Assembly: GCA_964370435.1 (NCBI GenBank)
Contig: CAYJJG010000006.1
Span: forward strand, 19,843-83,842
Length of the DNA: 64,000 nt
From: CALVGQ01 sp964370435
Lineage (GTDB): Bacteria; Bacillota_I; Bacilli_A; Erysipelotrichales; Erysipelotrichaceae
Direction of reading: 5' to 3'
Part shown: in pieces, positions 33,352 to 40,976 of the stretch
Layout of the letters: each line of letters begins with the position of its first letter
Numbering within the stretch: the first letter of the stretch is position 1
Translations under genes and position numbers: made by a program
Notes under the pieces: generated by a model
What the model was told of the DNA's origin: nothing
What the model saw: the letters and a program-made list of their open reading frames with translations, nothing else
The model's database searches: none

Positions 33352-34175
33352 TTAAATTAATAGTTACTGATTTAGATGGAACGCTTTTAAATAGTTCTAG
33401 GGAATTAAGTGAAACTAATAAAAAAACGATTGCTAAGCTTCAAACTAAGGGTTATTTAGTTTGTTTTGCAAGTGGAAGGCCACATGCAAGTGTAAAAGAA
33501 GTGGCGAAGCGTGCTAATTTAATGAGTAATGAAAGTTATTTAATAACCAATACTGGTAGTGGTGTTTATGATTTAAAAAAAGATGAATTTATATGTTCAA
33601 ACACTTTAAGTATCGATACCTATTGGCAGATATTGGAATTTATTAAACAATGTAAAGTACAACTTACGGTTTATACTGAAAATAAATTAATCAGCTTCGA
33701 TGAAAATATAAACGATGCACTTTATCACGACCAAGATATACTAAAGATGCCAATAGAGGTTATGGATCCTAGTGTCTTTAACGAAGCTATAGGTAGATTA
33801 AATGTTATGGGTACAAAAAAAGAAATCGATGCTGCAATTAAATTAATTCCGAAAAAGATATTAGAACAATATTATTTTGTTAGAAATGAGGATTTTAGTT
33901 TTGAGATTTTAAATAAAAATGCAGGTAAGGGGAACGCACTTAGGTTTTTATGTGATTATCTTAAAATCGATTTATTTAGTGAAGTTTTAACCATTGGAGA
34001 CAACTTTAATGATCTAGAAATGCTAGAGATTACTGGATATAGTGTTGCTATGGGTCAAAGTGCGAAAGCTATTAAACAAGTTACAAAGTATACCACTTTA
34101 TCTAATGATGAAGATGGATTTACTCACGCTATTGATGCTTATGTTTTAGGAGGTATAAATGAGCCAATTTTATAA
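33348..34175 (+). CDS. HAD-superfamily (Cof-type) phosphatase
   Basis: 275 residues. Motif I VTDLDGTLL has the nucleophile D8 and the acid D10. Motif II is FASGRP, motif III is Lys in NKNAGKGNAL, and motif IV is IGDNFNDLEML. The large C2-type cap between about 85 and 190 marks the Cof subfamily, which dephosphorylates small sugar phosphates and cofactors. It is translationally coupled to dhaL. In this operon it may remove a dead-end or aldehyde phosphate produced by the aldolase route, but that is inference. Confidence 0.88.
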   Translation: MIKLIVTDLDGTLLNSSRELSETNKKTIAKLQTKGYLVCFASGRPHASVKEVAKRANLMSNESYLITNTGSGVYDLKKDEFICSNTLSIDTYWQILEFIKQCKVQLTVYTENKLISFDENINDALYHDQDILKMPIEVMDPSVFNEAIGRLNVMGTKKEIDAAIKLIPKKILEQYYFVRNEDFSFEILNKNAGKGNALRFLCDYLKIDLFSEVLTIGDNFNDLEMLEITGYSVAMGQSAKAIKQVTKYTTLSNDEDGFTHAIDAYVLGGINEPIL

Positions 34176-34359
34176 GAAATTAATATTTTTTAGTCTCTTG
34201 ATAGTTAATATTATTGTTTTTGCTTATTCCCTTTTTTATAACAATGTTATTTTAACATTACTGTGCTTTTCATTTGCCATGGTATTAAAAATATATAATG
34301 ATAATATTGAGATCCCAAAGATTTTTCAAAGAGACGAAGGTAAACGAAAAAAGTTGTAA
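34159..34359 (+). CDS. Small membrane protein, unknown
   Basis: 66 residues with two hydrophobic segments (about 7-27 and 30-45) and a basic cytosolic tail (QRDEGKRKKL). It overlaps the end of the phosphatase gene by 17 bases. AGGAGG (34149-34154) lies five bases before ATG, inside the upstream gene, which argues for real translation. It is the last gene before the terminator, so it belongs to the PTS operon. Family not recognised. Confidence 0.65.
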   Translation: MSQFYKKLIFFSLLIVNIIVFAYSLFYNNVILTLLCFSFAMVLKIYNDNIEIPKIFQRDEGKRKKL

Positions 34360-34381
34360 AGAAATTTTAAATATAAATGTT

Positions 34382-34420
34382 AAAGCTTAATATCTAAGTG
34401 AAGAGAAATTAAGCTTTTTT
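34382..34420 (+). terminator. Terminator of the PTS operon
   Basis: A perfect 10-bp stem (34382-34391 with 34408-34417), a 16-base loop and a T-run to 34420. Confidence 0.8.
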
Positions 34421-34468
34421 ATTATACTTAAATATACTTTGTTCTAATTTGAAGTTATATTAATATAC

Positions 34469-34474
34469 TATAAT
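34469..34474 (+). promoter_or_regulatory. -10 box of the SPOCS-LysM gene
   Basis: A perfect TATAAT. It contains the first in-frame ATG (34473), so transcription must begin downstream, near 34481. I see no good -35 at 16-18 bases. Confidence 0.5.
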
Positions 34475-34496
34475 GAATAAGAAAGAAGGGTTAGTT

Positions 34497-35096
34497 ATGA
34501 AAGAAATGGTTGTTGAAAAGGTAGTTGAATTACACCAAGAGTTTGAAGAGTTAAGTTACGCTCGAGTTTCGTGTGACTTAAATTATCAAAAAGAACATAA
34601 TGGTGTAAGAGCAATTGGCTGTATTAATTTGACAGGCGTAGGTATTCGTAATGGTTTAGAGCATGACATTAAAGAAAATATTGAATTAGATATTCTAGCT
34701 CCTTATGATAAATTGGAAAACAACAATTATTTCCATGTTGATTTACAACATTATAATTGTGTTTTAAAACAAAATGAAATCGATGTAACACTACATTTTA
34801 TAGTTGATGGTCTACTAGAATTAACACTACAGGAAGATAAATGCGAAGAGATTATTGATGCTCCTATAACAATAGAGGAAGAGAAGGTAGAAACTTGCAA
34901 CCTTGATGAAGAGGCAACTATAGAAGATCTATTGAGTGATGATGATAATATTAAAGTAAATCAAAGTTATGTGGTTGCTCAAATGAATGATACCTATAAA
35001 ACTATAGCTGAACGCTATCAGGTAAGTGAAAAAGAATTAATATTAAAAAATAATAATAAAAATGTCGAATTTAAGACATTATTGCTATTACCGTAA
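34497..35096 (+). CDS. SPOCS-like and LysM protein, possible SpoVID/spore-envelope factor
   Basis: 199 residues from the chosen start. The N-terminal ~110 residues (VSCDLNYQKEHNGVRAIGCI, then GLEHDIKENIELDILAP and DVTLHFIVDGLLELTL) look like the SPOCS/DUF3794 fold of spore coat-assembly proteins. An acidic linker (about 118-152) leads to a C-terminal LysM domain (YVVAQMNDTYKTIAERYQVS). This order is that of SpoVID, much shortened. A start at 34473 is rejected because that ATG lies inside the -10 box; AAGAAGGG (34483-34490) serves ATG 34497. The next gene is the LexA-like repressor. The sporulation role is inference. Confidence 0.6.
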   Translation: MKEMVVEKVVELHQEFEELSYARVSCDLNYQKEHNGVRAIGCINLTGVGIRNGLEHDIKENIELDILAPYDKLENNNYFHVDLQHYNCVLKQNEIDVTLHFIVDGLLELTLQEDKCEEIIDAPITIEEEKVETCNLDEEATIEDLLSDDDNIKVNQSYVVAQMNDTYKTIAERYQVSEKELILKNNNKNVEFKTLLLLP

Positions 35097-35113
35097 CAAT
35101 AATCAAGTTCTAG

Positions 35114-35142
35114 TTGGAAATAGAATTATTTTCAAGTATAAT
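35114..35142 (+). promoter_or_regulatory. Promoter of the LexA-like repressor gene
   Basis: TTGGAA (35114-35119), 17 bases, TATAAT (35137-35142). The -35 lies between inverted TTCTA (35108-35112) and TAGAA (35121-35125), a possible autoregulatory site. Confidence 0.65.
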
Positions 35143-35160
35143 ATTTTTGAGGTGATTAAG

Positions 35161-35775
35161 ATGCACTTTAAAGATAATCTAAGATATTTAAGGCATTCAA
35201 AAAAAGATTCTCAAAATGATTTAGCACATTTGCTGGGTTATAAATCTTTTACAACTATACAAAAATGGGAAGATGGAACATCGCTTCCCTCTTTGTCTGT
35301 GATAAAGAAAGTTGCGGAATATTATGGCGTCACACTAGAAGCTATGTGTAATGATGATTTAACTAATCAAATAGTAAACATGGTTCAAGTTCCGATACTT
35401 GGTGAGGTTAAAGCAGGATATGGATTATGGGCTCAAGAACATATTAGTGGTTATGAGCTTGTTCGAGAAAGTGAAGCATCTTATGGTTCTTATTTTTATT
35501 TAGAAGTTGTAGGTGATTCGATGAAGAATGTTCGAATTTATGATGGTGATTTAGTTTATTGTCGTAGTCAATCAACACTCGAGCATAATGAAATAGGAGT
35601 TATTTTACTTGAAAATAATGAAGTTACCTTAAAAAGAGTTCATTATAAAGAAGATACAATGATTTTGAAACCAGAGAATGATACTATTAAAGAATTAGTC
35701 TATACTGCTAAAGAGATAAAAGAAAAGGGAATTACTATATTGGGAAAGTTAATACATAATAAAATTATGTATTAA
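35161..35775 (+). CDS. XRE-family LexA-like repressor with S24 self-cleavage domain
   Basis: 204 residues. An N-terminal Cro/CI-type HTH (about 4-60) is followed by an S24/LexA autopeptidase domain (about 77-200). All elements of self-cleavage are present: the Ala85-Gly86 bond in ILGEVKAGYG, nucleophile Ser120 in VVGDSM and Lys158 in TLKRV. This is the HdiR/CI layout, in which RecA-stimulated cleavage lifts repression after DNA damage. The frame is open 33 codons further up, but ATG 35161 follows GAGGTGAT and the promoter at 35142, so the longer version is not used. ruvAB lies just downstream. Confidence 0.88.
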   Translation: MHFKDNLRYLRHSKKDSQNDLAHLLGYKSFTTIQKWEDGTSLPSLSVIKKVAEYYGVTLEAMCNDDLTNQIVNMVQVPILGEVKAGYGLWAQEHISGYELVRESEASYGSYFYLEVVGDSMKNVRIYDGDLVYCRSQSTLEHNEIGVILLENNEVTLKRVHYKEDTMILKPENDTIKELVYTAKEIKEKGITILGKLIHNKIMY

Positions 35776-35787
35776 AATGGAGGAATA

Positions 35788-35976
35788 ATGAAAAGATATT
35801 ATATTGTTTGTTTAGTTAGTTATGTTGTTTTATTTTTTATTGAGTATTTTTTTATTAAAACTTTTGCACCCTTATTCATTGATTATTTAGTGCCACTTTG
35901 GTTTTACTTAGTGTTTCTATTATTAGTAAATCCTATAGTGATTTATGTAGTTATAAATAAGCGATTTTCTCGTTAG
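35788..35976 (+). CDS. Small membrane protein, unknown
   Basis: 62 residues with two predicted membrane helices (about 4-24 and 33-56) and a basic end (NKRFSR). TGGAGGAATA precedes ATG. It follows the LexA-like gene by 12 bases and is probably in the same transcript. DNA-damage loci often carry small membrane division inhibitors, but no family signature supports that here. Confidence 0.6.
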   Translation: MKRYYIVCLVSYVVLFFIEYFFIKTFAPLFIDYLVPLWFYLVFLLLVNPIVIYVVINKRFSR

Positions 35977-36013
35977 ATGGTCTTGAATTAATACTTTAGA
36001 AAATAGGGGTAGT

Positions 36014-36028
36014 GTGCTACAATAGTAC
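36014..36028 (+). promoter_or_regulatory. Extended -10 promoter of ruvAB overlapped by a palindrome
   Basis: TGC precedes TACAAT (36018-36023), an extended -10. The same bases form the inverted repeat GTGCTA (36014-36019), CAA, TAGTAC (36023-36028), with one G-T position. The placement is that of an operator for a repressor. The neighbouring LexA-like protein is the obvious candidate. The motif is not the B. subtilis LexA box. Confidence 0.5.
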
Positions 36029-36040
36029 AAGGTGATATAA

Positions 36041-36616
36041 ATGATAGCTTACATATTAGGAACAGTTACCATGATAAGTGTAGACAGTATTGTAGTGGAA
36101 ACACACGGTATTGGATACGAGCTTTATTTTGCGAATATTGACAGTGTCAAAATTGGACAAGAAGTCCAAATTTTTACTTATCAGCATATCCGCGAAGATG
36201 AAAATACACTGTATGGTTTTTTAAGTAAAAGTGATAAAGAATTATTTTTAAAGTTGCATTCTGTTAAGGGTGTAGGGCCTAAAACAGTGTTAGGTATGTT
36301 AAGAAATGCTAAGAGTGAACAAATTATTAATGCCATTGAACTACAAGATGTAGCCTTTATTAAAAGTATGCCAGGAATAGGTACGAAAACTGCATCACAG
36401 GTTATCCTTGATCTAAAAGGTAAATTAGTTAATGCCGATAGTGGTAATATAAATAAAAATAATGAAATAATTGATGCCATTGAAGCTTTAAAGGCATTAG
36501 GTTATAAACAAAGCGAATGCATTCAAGTTAGTAAATACTTAGCCACAATACCTAATAAATCAACAGATGAATATGTTAAATTGGCATTACAGTATCTTTT
36601 AGGTGCCAAAAGATAG
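36041..36616 (+). CDS. ruvA: Holliday junction complex subunit RuvA
   Basis: Binds four-way junctions and loads RuvB. 191 residues: N-terminal OB domain (MIAYILGTV start, THGIGYELY), helix-hairpin-helix repeats (LHSVKGVGPKTVL at about 75-87 and IKSMPGIGTKTASQVI at about 107-122), and a C-terminal RuvB-binding domain after a short linker. AAGGTGAT precedes ATG. ruvB follows at 12 bases. Confidence 0.95.
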   Translation: MIAYILGTVTMISVDSIVVETHGIGYELYFANIDSVKIGQEVQIFTYQHIREDENTLYGFLSKSDKELFLKLHSVKGVGPKTVLGMLRNAKSEQIINAIELQDVAFIKSMPGIGTKTASQVILDLKGKLVNADSGNINKNNEIIDAIEALKALGYKQSECIQVSKYLATIPNKSTDEYVKLALQYLLGAKR

Positions 36617-36628
36617 GAGGATTTTAAT

Positions 36629-37636
36629 TTGAGTGAAAGAATAGTAACTGCTCTAGAATTAGTTCATGAAGAAGATATAACACTTCGACCTCAAAGTATT
36701 GAAGAATACATTGGGCAAGAAGATTTAAAAAGTAATTTAAAAGTTTTTATTAAAGCTGCATTAGGAAGAGAAGAAACTTTAGATCATGTATTACTTTATG
36801 GTCCTCCAGGCTTAGGAAAAACTACACTAGCTTATATTTTAGCCAATGAGATGGGTGGTAAAGTTAGATCGGTTAGTGGTCCTAGTATAGAGCGTAGTGG
36901 TGATTTAGCAGCGATACTTTCAGGTTTAGAAGCTGGTGATGTTTTATTTATAGATGAAATACACCGCATACCAAAGGTAATTGAAGAAGTACTATATCCC
37001 GCAATGGAAGATTTTTGTATCGATATCGTGGTTGGAAAAGATGCTGGAGTTCGCTCAATTAGATTAGATTTACCGCCGTTTACTTTAGTAGGGGCAACAA
37101 CTAGAGCGGGTGATTTAACAGCGCCTCTTCGTGATCGCTTTGGTATTGTTTCTAAATTAGAATATTACAATGAACAACAGCTTACGAGCATTGTCGCTAG
37201 AACAGCAGACGTTCTTAAAGTAACAGCAGATAAAGATGCAGTTATTGAAATTGCTAGAAGATCAAGAGGTACACCTCGTATTGCTAATAGACTATTTAGA
37301 AGAGTTCGAGATTTCGCCCAAGTTTTAAATGATGGACACGTATCAAAAGAGGTTGCTAAACAAGCTTTAGAACGCTTAAAGGTAGATGGGTTAGGTTTAG
37401 ATGAAGTCGATGTTCGATATTTAAAAGGAATTATTGAACGATTTAAAGGAGGTCCTGTAGGTCTTGATGCTTTAGCTACTGCAATTAGTGAAGAGCCAAT
37501 GACACTAGAAGATGTTTATGAACCCTATCTTATACAAATTGGATTTATAAATCGTACCTCGAGAGGTAGAGTTGCTACCAAGGCAGCCTATGAACATTTA
37601 AAGATAACATATAATGATAGTTTATTTTTGGAATAA
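36629..37636 (+). CDS. ruvB: Holliday junction helicase RuvB
   Basis: AAA+ motor for branch migration. 335 residues with LRPQSIEEYIGQ (19-30), Walker A GPPGLGKTT at 58-66, Walker B VLFIDEIHR near 105-113, sensor GATTRAGDLTAPLRDRFG, and a C-terminal winged helix. The start is TTG at 36629, eight bases after AGGAGG (36615-36620); no ATG fits the conserved N-terminus. Confidence 0.96.
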   Translation: MSERIVTALELVHEEDITLRPQSIEEYIGQEDLKSNLKVFIKAALGREETLDHVLLYGPPGLGKTTLAYILANEMGGKVRSVSGPSIERSGDLAAILSGLEAGDVLFIDEIHRIPKVIEEVLYPAMEDFCIDIVVGKDAGVRSIRLDLPPFTLVGATTRAGDLTAPLRDRFGIVSKLEYYNEQQLTSIVARTADVLKVTADKDAVIEIARRSRGTPRIANRLFRRVRDFAQVLNDGHVSKEVAKQALERLKVDGLGLDEVDVRYLKGIIERFKGGPVGLDALATAISEEPMTLEDVYEPYLIQIGFINRTSRGRVATKAAYEHLKITYNDSLFLE

Positions 37637-37642
37637 GAATAT

Positions 37643-37680
37643 AAAGTGATTAAGTTGATATTAACTTATTCACTTTTTTT
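37643..37680 (+). terminator. Terminator after ruvB
   Basis: AAAGTGA (37643-37649) pairs with TCACTTT (37670-37676), with inner TAAGTT/AACTTA pairing, followed by Ts to 37680. Confidence 0.8.
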
Positions 37681-37685
37681 ACAAA

Positions 37686-37750
37686 TAAACATAAAGTTAA
37701 CATTTTATTAACAATTAGTTTATTAAATATTAATAAATATAGGTTATTAT
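37686..37750 (+). promoter_or_regulatory. Pho-box array and promoter of pstSCAB-phoU
   Basis: Direct repeats of the PhoP type stand at an exact 11-base period: TAAACA (37686), TTAACA (37697), TTAACA (37708), TTTATT (37719), TTAATA (37730). A -10 TATTAT follows at 37745-37750 with no -35. With a start near 37757, the repeats from 37697 to 37735 cover about -60 to -22, the position of PhoP sites at activated promoters in B. subtilis. This predicts induction by phosphate starvation. The response regulator gene is not in the window. Confidence 0.75.
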
Positions 37751-37777
37751 TACGAAGAAATATGGGAGGAAAGTTAA

Positions 37778-38722
37778 ATGAAAAAATTAACTGTATTATT
37801 TCTAAGTGCTTTATTAATTCTTGCTGGATGTACTGCTTCTACTGATGAGCCAGAAGGTACAACTACACCAGACACAAATGCAACATCAATTAATGTATAT
37901 ACACGCGATTCTTCTAGTGGAACACGTGAAGCTTTTGAGGGAGCTATCGATTTAGATGATGCTTTAACTGCAACTGCAATCGAAGTTACTGGTAACGGAG
38001 ACATGGCTACTAAAGTTGGTGCTGATGTTAATGGTATCGGTTATGTATCTTTAACTACTGATTTTGCTGCAAATGGTATTGCACCAGTTCAATTTGATGG
38101 TGTTGATGCTTCAATTGAAACTGTATTAGATGGTTCATACCAAATGCAACGTCCATTCAGCTTCACAACTCGCGCAAGTGGTGATTTTGAAAGCGATGAA
38201 AAAGAACAATTAGTTGCTGCATTCTTAGATTTCTTATTAAATTCAACTGAAGGTAAACAAGTGGTTTCTGATGCAGGTGGTATTGTTGATTTAACAAATG
38301 GTACGCCATGGGCTGAATTAGCTGCAAACCATCCAATCGTGAATCAAGATAACAGCGCAATTACTCTTACAACTGCTGGTTCTACTAGTGTAGAAAAAGC
38401 AATCACTGCTGCACTTGAATATTTCCAACCATTAGCTGGAAATGTACAATTTGTTATTAACCAAACTGGTTCAAGTGATGGACACAAACGTGTTTTAGGT
38501 TCAGAAAAAGATGGAGCAAATGCTGCTGATATCGGTTTTGCATCACGTCCATTCAAAGATGAAGAAGATAATTCAACTGCTTTATTATCAGGTGCATTCT
38601 GCCAAGATGCTGTAGTTGTTGCAGTTAATGCAGAAAACACAGCTGTTACAAACTTAACTAAAGATCAAGTTAATGCAATTTTCTCAGGTACAGTTACTAC
38701 TTGGGAAGAAGCTGCTCAATAG
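37778..38722 (+). CDS. pstS: Phosphate-binding lipoprotein PstS
   Basis: Captures phosphate outside the cell for the PstCAB transporter. 314 residues. Lipobox LILAGC gives the anchored Cys at about position 17. The phosphate-site patterns of the family are visible: RDSSSGTREAFE (about 47-58) and a second-half pattern TGSSDGHKRVLG. A short linker with Thr/Asp/Pro follows the Cys. GGGAGGAAAG precedes ATG. The Pho box lies upstream and a hairpin separates it from pstC, suggesting higher PstS output. Confidence 0.92.
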   Translation: MKKLTVLFLSALLILAGCTASTDEPEGTTTPDTNATSINVYTRDSSSGTREAFEGAIDLDDALTATAIEVTGNGDMATKVGADVNGIGYVSLTTDFAANGIAPVQFDGVDASIETVLDGSYQMQRPFSFTTRASGDFESDEKEQLVAAFLDFLLNSTEGKQVVSDAGGIVDLTNGTPWAELAANHPIVNQDNSAITLTTAGSTSVEKAITAALEYFQPLAGNVQFVINQTGSSDGHKRVLGSEKDGANAADIGFASRPFKDEEDNSTALLSGAFCQDAVVVAVNAENTAVTNLTKDQVNAIFSGTVTTWEEAAQ

Positions 38723-38746
38723 TTAGTATTACATGTTAAATACATC

Positions 38747-38779
38747 AGCTTAGCAATATTAATGTGCTAAGCTCTTGTT
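38747..38779 (+). terminator. Partial terminator or attenuator between pstS and pstC
   Basis: A perfect 9-bp stem (38747-38755 with 38765-38773) and a 9-base loop followed by the weak T-tract CTTGTTT. It could let only part of the transcripts continue into pstCAB. Confidence 0.55.
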
Positions 38780-38797
38780 TATGAAAGGGATGAATTT

Positions 38798-39739
38798 ATG
38801 GAGCCTAGTTTAAGAGATCATATAAGTGCTGAGAAAATAGAAAAGAAAATTAAAGTAGACAACTTTATGAAACGACTATTTTTCGTATGTGCTTTATTGT
38901 CTAGTTTAAGTATTATTTTAATTATAGTGTTTGTTATGATGAAGGGAATTCAGCCATTTTTACCTAATTATGAATATGGACAAGTTGATTTTGTTGCTTT
39001 CTTATTTGGGGATACATGGAGACAAGATCAAGGTATTTATGGCGTTGGATTTATTGTTATTAATACGTTAGTAAGTGCTTTTGGTGCACTTATTATAGCG
39101 TTTCCTATTTCGGTGTTAACAGCTTTATTTATTGCTAAAATAGCACCTAAAAAACTGAGTGCTCTTATGTCAACAGTAGTAGAATTACTAGCTTCTATTC
39201 CTAGTGTTGTTTATGGAGTATTTGCCGCAGGATCTATTGTTCAACTAGTGATGTATTTAGCAGAGATGTTTAATATCTCTACTGCTGGAGGAAACTCGCT
39301 ATTAGCTGTTATCTTGCTTCTGGCAATAATGATCTTTCCAACGATTACTTCTATTTCAGTTACCGCTATAAAAGCCGTGGATCGTGATATGGAATTAGGT
39401 TCTTTAGCATTAGGTGCAACTAAAACTCAAACTAATTTTAAAGTAGTTTTAACAAGCGCTAAATCAGGGATTTTTGCTGGAGCTATACTAGGTATTGGTA
39501 GAGCTTTTGGTGAGGCTACTGCAGTTAGTATGGTTGCTGGTAACAAATTGTTTGGTCCAACTTTTGAATTGTTTGATATTACTAGAACACTAACTTCAAC
39601 AATGTTAGCAGGATTAAAAGAAACAACTGGATTAGATTATGATATTCGATTTTCAGTAGGTATCGTTTTAATGGTAGTAATCCTATTTTCTAATTTAGTT
39701 TTAAACTTTATAAAAAATAAGGTAGGGAATAATAAATGA
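38798..39739 (+). CDS. pstC: Phosphate ABC transporter permease PstC
   Basis: Membrane subunit of the phosphate importer. 313 residues with about six membrane segments. It has the permease signature region EAVERDMELG-like (here KAVDRDMELGSLALGATKTQ) and the cytosolic loop GRAFGEATAVSMVAGN. The stop overlaps the pstA start by four bases (ATGA), so the two permeases are coupled. Confidence 0.94.
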   Translation: MEPSLRDHISAEKIEKKIKVDNFMKRLFFVCALLSSLSIILIIVFVMMKGIQPFLPNYEYGQVDFVAFLFGDTWRQDQGIYGVGFIVINTLVSAFGALIIAFPISVLTALFIAKIAPKKLSALMSTVVELLASIPSVVYGVFAAGSIVQLVMYLAEMFNISTAGGNSLLAVILLLAIMIFPTITSISVTAIKAVDRDMELGSLALGATKTQTNFKVVLTSAKSGIFAGAILGIGRAFGEATAVSMVAGNKLFGPTFELFDITRTLTSTMLAGLKETTGLDYDIRFSVGIVLMVVILFSNLVLNFIKNKVGNNK

Positions 39740-40968
39740 TAAAAAATAATAATAAAAGAAAAATATCAGATGGTATATTAAATTCCTTAACCTATTTGTC
39801 TAGTGGTATAGCTTTAGCAGTATTAGTAGCATTATTTATATTTATATTCTCGAAAGGTGCTCATCTAGTAAATTTTGATTTGTTAACTAATGATTATTGG
39901 TCAACCAATGCAATTGTGGCACCAAGTATACAAGAGTCTAATACTATATATGAACGTCCTAGTGATTTGGCTAGTGAAGTAGTATGGAGTGAAAAGTGGG
40001 GTATTGGTTTTGTAGATGCAGTATCTGCTGAAAAAGAACAGCTTATTTTAGTAGAGTATGTAGCAGAGGATTCGCCACTTGCAACTACAGTAAATACTTC
40101 TGCTGGTCCAACACAGGGTGATATATATCCGCTGAGCGCAGGTTTAGAAGCACATAAAATTGATTATATATTAAGTGATGGAACTACTGCTTATACTGGG
40201 ATGATGCGAAAAGAAACTGCTGAAATTGTGGTAGCTAATTTAGATAATGCAGCAACAATAACATCATTATTTGTAAAAACTGCAGGTGGTGGAATTAGAG
40301 GCTCTTTAATAACTACAGGATATTTAATTCTATTGTCTTTGTTGATTGCGCTACCAATTGGTATTGCTAGTGCAATTTATTTGAATGAAGTAGCCAAGAA
40401 AAATAAAATAAATGCTTATATACGCTCAGGAATTGAAATATTAACCGGAGTTCCTTCCATTGTATTCGGTTTAATGGGTGTTAGTGTTCTATTTCCAATT
40501 ACAGCAATGTTTGGAGCAACAACAACTAATATACTTTTAGGAGCAATGACGTTATCTATTATATTATTACCTACTATCATTCGATCAACTGAGGAAGCAT
40601 TAATAGTAGTTCCTAAAAGTTTACGGGATGCTTCATTATCACTGGGTGCTAGTGAAGTACAAACGATATTTAAAGTAACACTTCCTTGTGCTATCCCTGG
40701 TATTTTAACTGGTGTACTGCTTTCGATTGGACGTATTATCGGAGAATCAGCTGCGTTAATTTATACGATGGGTACTTTCGTAAATGATAGTCCAACATTA
40801 TTATCACAAGGAACATCACTTGCTGTTCAGATATGGTCGGTTATGGCTGGTGAGCAACCCAACTTTGAGTTAGCTAGTGCTATTTCTATCTTCATATTAA
40901 TATTTGTATTAATATTAAATGTTACAATAAAATTAATTAGTAAAAAACTAAGTAAAGCTTGGTATTAG
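39736..40968 (+). CDS. pstA: Phosphate ABC transporter permease PstA (with insertion)
   Basis: Second permease subunit. The C-terminal ~220 residues are ordinary PstA (PIGIASAIYLNEVAKKN, GVPSIVFGLMG, the loop SLRDASLSLGASEVQTIFKVTLP, GRIIGESAALIYTMG). The protein has 410 residues, against about 290-300 in the short forms. The excess is an extracytoplasmic segment of about 130 residues (roughly 52-180) between the first and second membrane helices. Its start, WGIGFVDAV, with the later EDSPL and GDIYPLSAGL, is reminiscent of a PDZ-like fold, which I hold only as a suggestion. Confidence 0.92.
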   Translation: MIKNNNKRKISDGILNSLTYLSSGIALAVLVALFIFIFSKGAHLVNFDLLTNDYWSTNAIVAPSIQESNTIYERPSDLASEVVWSEKWGIGFVDAVSAEKEQLILVEYVAEDSPLATTVNTSAGPTQGDIYPLSAGLEAHKIDYILSDGTTAYTGMMRKETAEIVVANLDNAATITSLFVKTAGGGIRGSLITTGYLILLSLLIALPIGIASAIYLNEVAKKNKINAYIRSGIEILTGVPSIVFGLMGVSVLFPITAMFGATTTNILLGAMTLSIILLPTIIRSTEEALIVVPKSLRDASLSLGASEVQTIFKVTLPCAIPGILTGVLLSIGRIIGESAALIYTMGTFVNDSPTLLSQGTSLAVQIWSVMAGEQPNFELASAISIFILIFVLILNVTIKLISKKLSKAWY

Positions 40969-40976
40969 GAGGATAT

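Noticed and set aside
35062..35160. 33-codon N-terminal extension of the LexA-like repressor
   Set aside because: It overlaps the preceding gene and lies across the repressor's own promoter; the HTH starts right after ATG 35161.
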